A stretch of 64,000 nt of DNA from positions 50,565 through 114,564 of the forward strand of contig NZ_AUJU01000021.1 of NCBI RefSeq assembly GCF_000424385.1. Reading direction: 5' to 3'. The notes under the pieces were generated by a model. The model searched no databases, was not told the origin of the DNA, and saw nothing but the letters and a program-made list of their open reading frames with translations. Below are positions 59,099 through 64,000 of this stretch, piece after piece; position 1 is the first letter of the stretch; every line of letters starts with the position of its first letter. The position numbers and the translations under genes are program-made. The stretch comes from Butyrivibrio sp. LC3010 (GTDB taxonomy: Bacteria > Bacillota > Clostridia > Lachnospirales > Lachnospiraceae).

Positions 59099-59834
59099 TA
59101 GAGAAGATATTCTGTCCGGATTGCAGATAAGTAAAAAATATAATGCAAATACACGGGAAGTAGAAGCCTTATCAGATGTGAGCTTTAGCCTGAAAAAAGG
59201 CGAAATTCTGGGGATTGTCGGAGAAAGCGGAAGCGGCAAGAGCACGCTTTTGAAAATTATTTCAGGAATAGAAAAGCCTGATAAGGGAGATCTTTTGTAT
59301 AAAGGAGAGAGCTATAAAGGCGCCGGTATAGTTAAAACAGGCAAATTTCTGCAGATGATTTTTCAGGATGCCTATGGTTCCTTTGACCCAAGGATGACCA
59401 TGAGAAAGTCTCTTATGGAGATTTCCGGGGCAACGGAAAAGGAAATACTTGAGATAACAGGAAAGACAGGACTAAATAAGGAGCTTCTTGATAAAAAGCC
59501 TAGCAGACTTTCAGGAGGTCAGTGCCAGAGAATGTCGATTGCGAGAGCGCTTTTGTCCCATGCAGATATATTGTTGTGTGACGAGATCACAAGCGCTCTT
59601 GATGTATCAACCCAGGCACAGGTAGTAAAGCTTTTAGAGGAACTAAAGAAAAAGAATGACTTATCCATAATATTTGTCTCGCATGATCTGGCTCTTGTCA
59701 GCACGTTGTGTGACAGAATCATGGTGCTGAAAAACGGAGTCTGTGTTGAGGAGGGCGAAACATCTAAAATCATAAGCAATCCAAAGGACGCATACACAAA
59801 GCTTCTTCTCTCAAGCGTCATAACTGTAAACTAG
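59091..59834 (+). CDS. ABC transporter ATP-binding protein (NikE/DppF type)
   Basis: A 247-residue ATPase completing the importer: Walker A VGESGSGKSTLLK, Q-loop MIFQDAYGSFDPRMT, signature RLSGGQCQRMSIARAL, Walker B ILLCDEITSALD and switch FVSHDLALV. It starts 8 bases inside the end of the upstream gene. The two methyltransferase genes follow about 100 bases downstream. Confidence 0.93.
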   Translation: MDNREDILSGLQISKKYNANTREVEALSDVSFSLKKGEILGIVGESGSGKSTLLKIISGIEKPDKGDLLYKGESYKGAGIVKTGKFLQMIFQDAYGSFDPRMTMRKSLMEISGATEKEILEITGKTGLNKELLDKKPSRLSGGQCQRMSIARALLSHADILLCDEITSALDVSTQAQVVKLLEELKKKNDLSIIFVSHDLALVSTLCDRIMVLKNGVCVEEGETSKIISNPKDAYTKLLLSSVITVN

Positions 59835-59940
59835 GCGAAATTCAGTCAAGATATTTCGCTAGTACAAATTGTGTTACAAACGTCATGTTAACACGAAGCA
59901 ATTTACTGTAAATTGGTATTAAACGGAGTTACAAATAGCT

Positions 59941-60714
59941 ATGTCAGAAAAACTTATAAATAGAAACAGAGATTACTGGACAAACAGAGCGCCCGGGTAT
60001 ACACTTGTGAATTTAGATGAACTTAATGGTGTTCAAAAGAACAATTGGAAAAAACACCTGGAAAGTGAGATAAATACTGCATTTCCTAATAGAGACAGAA
60101 GTGAGATCTCTATTTTGGATATAGGATGCGGACCGGGGTTTTTCTCAATAATCTTGACCGAGATGGGATATAAGGTTACAGCCATCGATCTTACTGAGGC
60201 CATGCTTTTAGAGGCAAAGCAAAACGCCAAAGACTTATCTGAGAAAATAGTATATAAGCAGATGAATGCACAGAAGCTTGAATTTGAGGATTGCAGGTTC
60301 GATGTGATTATATCGAGGAACCTCACCTGGAATCTTCCTGAACCTCAAAAGGCTTACAGCGAGTGGTGCCGTGTGCTTAAAAAGGACGGATTGTTTCTCA
60401 ATTTTGATGCAAACTGGTATCACTATTTATTTGATGAAGAACAGCACACTGCATTTCTGGACAACCGCCAGGAACTCGTATCTGATGGATATGAGGACTA
60501 CTGTGCCGGAACGGATGAGGACGAGATGGAGTCAATTGCAAGACAGATGCCCCTTAGCCGTCTTGACAGACCAAAGTGGGATGAAGCATGCCTGAATAGT
60601 CTGGGAATGAGAGATTTTCATAGCATATGGGACATCGGACAGCATATATGGTCAGAGGAAGAGAAAAGAAATTATGCACTGACCCCGATGTTTATGGTAA
60701 GAGCAAGGAAATAA
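59941..60714 (+). CDS. Class I SAM-dependent methyltransferase (1) of the importer cassette
   Basis: A 257-residue small-molecule-type methyltransferase. Motif I is ILDIGCGPGFFSIILTEMG, post-I KVTAIDLTEAMLLEAKQNA, motif IV RFDVIISRNLTWNLPEPQKA. The C-terminal half holds NFDANWYHYLFDEEQ, also present in the paralogue's region. Its end LTPMFMVRARK is duplicated just downstream as non-coding DNA. It likely modifies a compound linked to the imported ligand, such as a metallophore; this is inference. Confidence 0.9.
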   Translation: MSEKLINRNRDYWTNRAPGYTLVNLDELNGVQKNNWKKHLESEINTAFPNRDRSEISILDIGCGPGFFSIILTEMGYKVTAIDLTEAMLLEAKQNAKDLSEKIVYKQMNAQKLEFEDCRFDVIISRNLTWNLPEPQKAYSEWCRVLKKDGLFLNFDANWYHYLFDEEQHTAFLDNRQELVSDGYEDYCAGTDEDEMESIARQMPLSRLDRPKWDEACLNSLGMRDFHSIWDIGQHIWSEEEKRNYALTPMFMVRARK

Positions 60715-60798
60715 TGTTCTGTCCCCGATGTTTATGGTAAGGGCAAGGAAATAACGCCCCCTGTCACTATGTTTTCAGATAAAAGCAAGGAAATGATG
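60679..60798 (+). repeat. Triplicated 3' end of the methyltransferase gene
   Basis: Three tandem units of about 40 bp start at 60679, 60719 and 60761. The first is the real gene end; the second still encodes the same LSPMFMVRARK-stop, the third is degenerate. Each carries GCAAGGAAAT, so the third supplies the ribosome site of the next gene at 60802. Confidence 0.75.
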
Positions 60799-60801
60799 TA
60801 G

Positions 60802-61554
60802 ATGAGTGAGATTAAGAATATACCATTTGAGGATGAATCCGCGGATATAAAAGAAACAGTTGTAGGCTATTGGTCTAAAAGAGCAGAGAGCTTTGCAATA
60901 CATAAACATGCTGAGATTCACAGTGAAAAAGTGAATCTTTGGAGAAATGAATTTCAGAAACTTTTACCTGAGAAAAAAGAGCTGTCAATCCTTGATGTAG
61001 GATGTGGCAGCGGTTTTTTCGAGGCGGTACTTTCACCGCTTGGATATAAGGTTACGGGAATTGACCTTACTCCTGAGATGATAGGCGAAGGCAAAAAGCT
61101 TCTTGAAAGGCATAATATCGATGCTGAGCTTATGCTTATGGACGCTGAAAATCCAACTTTTCCTGAAGAGAGCTTTGATGTTATCGTGACGAGGAATCTG
61201 GTATGGACGCTGCCGCATCCCCTTCAGGCATACGAGAAATGGTATAGATTACTTAAAAAAGGCGGAAAGCTTCTGGTTTTTGACGCTGAGTATGCAAAGG
61301 GCTTTCACAAGTATAACTGGGGTGAAAACCGTGCGCACAGTGAAGTTAATGATGCCATGAAAGAAGAATGCCACAAGATATACCACATGCTGTCTATCAG
61401 CTCTTTTGACAGACCCAAGTGGGATGTTGAAGTAATGGAAAAGCTCGGCTTTAGTGAAGTAATGACCGATATTTCTGTCGGGGACAGGATATATGCCACA
61501 AAGGATGAATTTTATATGCCGGACAGAATGTTTGGAATTTATGGGCTTAAATAG
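60802..61554 (+). CDS. Class I SAM-dependent methyltransferase (2) of the importer cassette
   Basis: A 250-residue paralogue of the preceding enzyme: motif I ILDVGCGSGFFEAVLSPLG, post-I KVTGIDLTPEMIGEGKKLLE, motif IV SFDVIVTRNLVWTLPHPLQA. Both share the R-N-L-x-W segment and a Trp-rich second half. A short N-terminal extension (about 20 residues) precedes the domain. AAGGAA from repeat copy 3 provides the ribosome site. A MATE exporter follows. Confidence 0.9.
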   Translation: MSEIKNIPFEDESADIKETVVGYWSKRAESFAIHKHAEIHSEKVNLWRNEFQKLLPEKKELSILDVGCGSGFFEAVLSPLGYKVTGIDLTPEMIGEGKKLLERHNIDAELMLMDAENPTFPEESFDVIVTRNLVWTLPHPLQAYEKWYRLLKKGGKLLVFDAEYAKGFHKYNWGENRAHSEVNDAMKEECHKIYHMLSISSFDRPKWDVEVMEKLGFSEVMTDISVGDRIYATKDEFYMPDRMFGIYGLK

Positions 61555-61583
61555 TTTATAGGTAAGTCCTGCTTGTAAGGAAT

Positions 61584-62942
61584 ATGAGAAGTAAAAGTAT
61601 AACAACCGGCTCTATTTGGAAGAATATGCTGACTTTCTTTTTTGCACTTCTTCTGGGAGCCTTTTTTCAACAATTGTATAACACAATAGATGCCATCATA
61701 GTGGGAAGAACTGTCGGAAGTGATGCACTCGGTGCAGTTGGCGGTTCTGCAGCAATGGTGGTCAATCTGTTTTTAGGGTTCTTTCTTGGATTGTCCTCCG
61801 GTGCGACTGTGGTTATTTCGCAGTTCTTCGGAGCAGAAAAACGTATAGAGATAGAAAAAGCAGTTCATACCGCCATAGCGTTTTCAATTGCAGCAGGAGC
61901 GGCCATTACCATCATCGGAGTGCTTATAACTCCATGGATAATCAGTGCGATGAACACACCTCTGGAGCAGTCCGAAGCAGCCACAATGTACCTCAGAATT
62001 TTCTTTTTGGGAATGATTCCGAATCTGATATACAACATGGGTGCAGGAATATTAAGGGCGGTCGGTGATTCAAGAAGACCACTTTACGTACTTATTATCA
62101 GTTGTCTCGTTAATATATTTTTGGATGTTCTGTTTGTAATCGTTCTTGGACTTGGCAGAATGGGAGATGTCTACGGAGTATCCGGTGTTGCCATTGCTAC
62201 AATCCTGAGCCAGCTTGTAAGTGCCATAGCTGTTGTATTTATTCTTGTTAAAACTGACAGTAGCTATAAGCTCGATATCAGGAAAATCAGAATAGATTCC
62301 GAGATGTTTTCAAGAATATTGAGGATTGGAATACCTGCCGGTTTTCAGACAACCACCTATACACTTTCAAATACTCTGATCCAGTCATCAATCAACAGTC
62401 TCGGCAAGGATGTGGCTTCTGCCTGGGCTGCTTACGGGAAAATAGATGTGCTTTTCTGGATGACCATAGGTGCCCTTGGAACCGTTGCGACAACCTTTGC
62501 CGGACAGAACTATGGCGCAGGAAAATATGACAGAGTCCGCAGCAGTGTGAGACAGGCGCTGATAATTTCAACAATTATTACTATACCCCTGAGCACACTG
62601 ATATGCCTGTTCGGAGATACATTATTCAGAATTTTCGTGGTAGAGCAGAAGGTAATAGATATAGGGGTTCAGATGATTCTGTATCTGGCACCCTTTTATA
62701 TAACATACATCTGCGTTGAGATTCTGGCGGGAGCACTTCGTGGAATGGGAGATGCCCTGATTCCCATGCTCATTACCCTGTGTGGAATCTGCGTGCTCCG
62801 TGTAATATGGGTTTTGGCTGTATTTCCGTTACACAGAAGTATTGAAACAATTGAGATGAGCTATAGAGTGACCTGGTGCACCACATCTGTCCTGTTTATT
62901 GTGTATTATTTTGTGTATACAAAAAAGAAGAGGATAAGATAA
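61584..62942 (+). CDS. MATE family efflux transporter
   Basis: A 452-residue protein with 12 hydrophobic segments in two related halves. The N half opens MLTFFFALLLGAFFQQLYNTIDAIIVGRTVG, with GLSSGATVVISQFFGA; the C half repeats the pattern around GIPAGFQTTTYTLSNTLIQS and AGQNYGAGKYDRVR. It exports cationic or other compounds by sodium or proton antiport. TAAGGAA lies before the ATG. Its place after the two methyltransferases suggests export of their product. Confidence 0.93.
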   Translation: MRSKSITTGSIWKNMLTFFFALLLGAFFQQLYNTIDAIIVGRTVGSDALGAVGGSAAMVVNLFLGFFLGLSSGATVVISQFFGAEKRIEIEKAVHTAIAFSIAAGAAITIIGVLITPWIISAMNTPLEQSEAATMYLRIFFLGMIPNLIYNMGAGILRAVGDSRRPLYVLIISCLVNIFLDVLFVIVLGLGRMGDVYGVSGVAIATILSQLVSAIAVVFILVKTDSSYKLDIRKIRIDSEMFSRILRIGIPAGFQTTTYTLSNTLIQSSINSLGKDVASAWAAYGKIDVLFWMTIGALGTVATTFAGQNYGAGKYDRVRSSVRQALIISTIITIPLSTLICLFGDTLFRIFVVEQKVIDIGVQMILYLAPFYITYICVEILAGALRGMGDALIPMLITLCGICVLRVIWVLAVFPLHRSIETIEMSYRVTWCTTSVLFIVYYFVYTKKKRIR

Positions 62943-63164
62943 GCCATATATTTTATATTATTTAATCTCTCAAGAAATTCGGAATCCTATGATATTCCAT
63001 CTATAAAAATGCGGAATAGGAAAAATAAGTATCTGAAATTTGCTGTATAATGAATTTATCTGAAGACTTTTATGTATTATTATCGTTATATAAACAGAAG
63101 GATTTCACTGTTTAAATAACTACGCAAGGTAAGTTTTGTTGCGGAAACGCAGAAAGGAGCAGCA

Positions 63165-63554
63165 ATGAATATAACACTCGAAGCTATTGAAAAGGTAATG
63201 GAGCTCACAGGAGTTGAGTACAAAACAGCCAAGGAAGCCCTTGAGAAAACAGAAGGAAACGTTGATGAAGCTGTTAAACTCATTCAGCCTCAGACAAAGG
63301 ATATTGGCGAAGATGTAAAGAACCTCATTGATAAGCTTAAGAAAATCGTTGAGGAAGGTAACGTTGACAGAATTCAGATTAAGAAGGATAACGAAATCGT
63401 TCTTAGCGTACCTGTAAATGTAGGAATCATCGGAGGAATCCTTGGTCTTGCAGCAGCACCCTGGGCGCTTATCGCAGGTTCTGTAGCAGCTTTCGGACTT
63501 GGATGCAAGCTGATCGTTGTTAAAAAGGATGGCTCAACCGACGAGGTTAAATAA
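63165..63554 (+). CDS. DUF4342 domain-containing protein
   Basis: A 129-residue protein. The first 45 residues form a UBA-like helical domain (VMELTGVEYKTAKEALEKTE, GNVDEAVKLIQ); the rest is the DUF4342 region with RIQIKKDNEIVLSVPVNVGI and a Gly/Ala-rich hydrophobic stretch (GGILGLAAAPWALIAGSVAAF) that looks membrane-embedded. Function unknown. AAAGGAG at the right distance; monocistronic, with a strong terminator. Confidence 0.9.
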   Translation: MNITLEAIEKVMELTGVEYKTAKEALEKTEGNVDEAVKLIQPQTKDIGEDVKNLIDKLKKIVEEGNVDRIQIKKDNEIVLSVPVNVGIIGGILGLAAAPWALIAGSVAAFGLGCKLIVVKKDGSTDEVK

Positions 63555-63576
63555 AACTGAATAATGAACTTGCAAG

Positions 63577-63601
63577 CCGGAGCAGTGATGCTCCGGTTTT
63601 T
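63577..63601 (+). terminator. Terminator of the DUF4342 gene
   Basis: CCGGAGCA (63577-63584), loop GTGA, TGCTCCGG (63589-63596), then five T. Confidence 0.85.
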
Positions 63602-63837
63602 CATATTTGGAGATTCTTATTTTATCTTTTACTGTCGGTGCTGGATCTCCATTTTACTCTGGCGCCGATATGGGATGTTTCATAATCACCTATTCCATCT
63701 ATTATGTGGTAGTGTCAAATTTACTACCTCTTTTTTGTTCTAAAGCCTTGATTTATCGGGAGTTCAAAATAAAATGAGCATTGACCTCCCTTTTTGGTAT
63801 AATGTCAGCGACCAAACTCACAAAAAACCAGGAGACA
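63602..63837 (+). other. Intergenic region, possible left end of an insertion sequence
   Basis: GGTAGT-n9-ACTACC (about 63709-63727) could be part of a terminal inverted repeat. TGGTATAAT at 63795-63803 is a TGn-extended -10 promoter for the ORF at 63838. No other gene is seen. Confidence 0.35.
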
Positions 63838-64000
63838 ATGCTCGTGAACATTATACTTTATTTACTTGAAATCATCCACCAACTCTATCAGCAGAATTGC
63901 TGGCTGGTAAACTTCATATGCAGATATATACCGCTAAAACAGTGGGCTTTCGACGATTCCCATTCTCCCAAATATCAAAAGTTCAAAGTTGATAAGCTTC
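63838..64000 (+). CDS. Possible transposase-like CDS, 5' part (runs off the window)
   Basis: ATG 63838 (or GTG 63844, better placed behind ACCAGGAG) opens a frame still open at 64000: NIILYLLEIIHQLYQQNCWL, then RYIPLKQWAFDDSHSPKYQK. The basic, aromatic N-terminus and the strong upstream promoter fit a transposase of an insertion sequence, but the family cannot be told from 54 residues. Confidence 0.45.
   Translation, partial: MLVNIILYLLEIIHQLYQQNCWLVNFICRYIPLKQWAFDDSHSPKYQKFKVDKL

Overview
The window looks like a chromosomal segment of a low-to-mid GC, Gram-positive gut or rumen anaerobe of the Lachnospiraceae type (Butyrivibrio/Pseudobutyrivibrio-like). This is inferred from strong AGGAGG ribosome binding sites, single-membrane lipoproteins, very large secreted polysaccharidases with lysine-rich C-terminal modules, PspC/YccF/sce7726/DUF4342 families, ferredoxin-type proteins and many small Cys-rich proteins. 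I see no rRNA, tRNA or CRISPR array. Family names rest on recognition by eye, since no search was run.

Layout. 1-5.1 kb: N-terminus of an MFS exporter, a decayed membrane-protein gene, an AGCS amino-acid:sodium symporter, a GNAT, a TIGR04076 protein and a small minus-strand ORF. 5.1-13.1 kb: HD phosphohydrolases, a secreted DNA/RNA nuclease, a split chromate transporter, a sce7726 protein, an Fe-S protein whose start codon sits in a 15-bp hairpin, a structured repeat element, and relics of cytidine deaminase and QueG-like genes. 13.1-23.1 kb: one sugar-utilisation locus, with a divergent AraC regulator, an RbsA/RbsC-type ABC importer with two permeases and a lipoprotein binding protein, cytoplasmic GH78-like and GH3 enzymes, and a beta-phosphoglucomutase. 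The glycoside appears to be imported intact and dismantled inside.

23.3-32.7 kb: a LysR regulator with an internally duplicated insert, a 1649-residue secreted GH5 enzyme, a macrodomain protein followed by a small Cys protein, and a GH30 lipoprotein. 33-41 kb: small housekeeping and stress genes (YbaK, Dabb, Crp/Fnr, PspC, GlsB, ArsC-like, ThpR, histidine phosphatase, methyltransferase with an upstream attenuator-like leader). 41.3-54.9 kb: a 1081-residue Ig-like surface protein, DUF3006, a Nif11-like peptide, a second PspC, a J-domain protein, a PreA-type oxidoreductase, a lipoprotein, a flavodoxin-fold reductase, a lone receiver domain and a rhodanese-TtcA fusion.

54.9-63.0 kb: a five-gene peptide/nickel-type ABC importer followed by two paralogous SAM methyltransferases and a MATE exporter. 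They look like one transcription unit, and the 3' end of the first methyltransferase gene is partly triplicated. The window ends with a DUF4342 protein and the 5' end of a possible transposase gene. The most unusual signals are the start-codon hairpin at 9.6 kb, the leader peptide with alternative hairpins at 39.1 kb, the three small Cys/YIDG paralogues, the importer-methyltransferase-exporter cassette, and the recurrent GAA-triloop hairpin clusters between genes.
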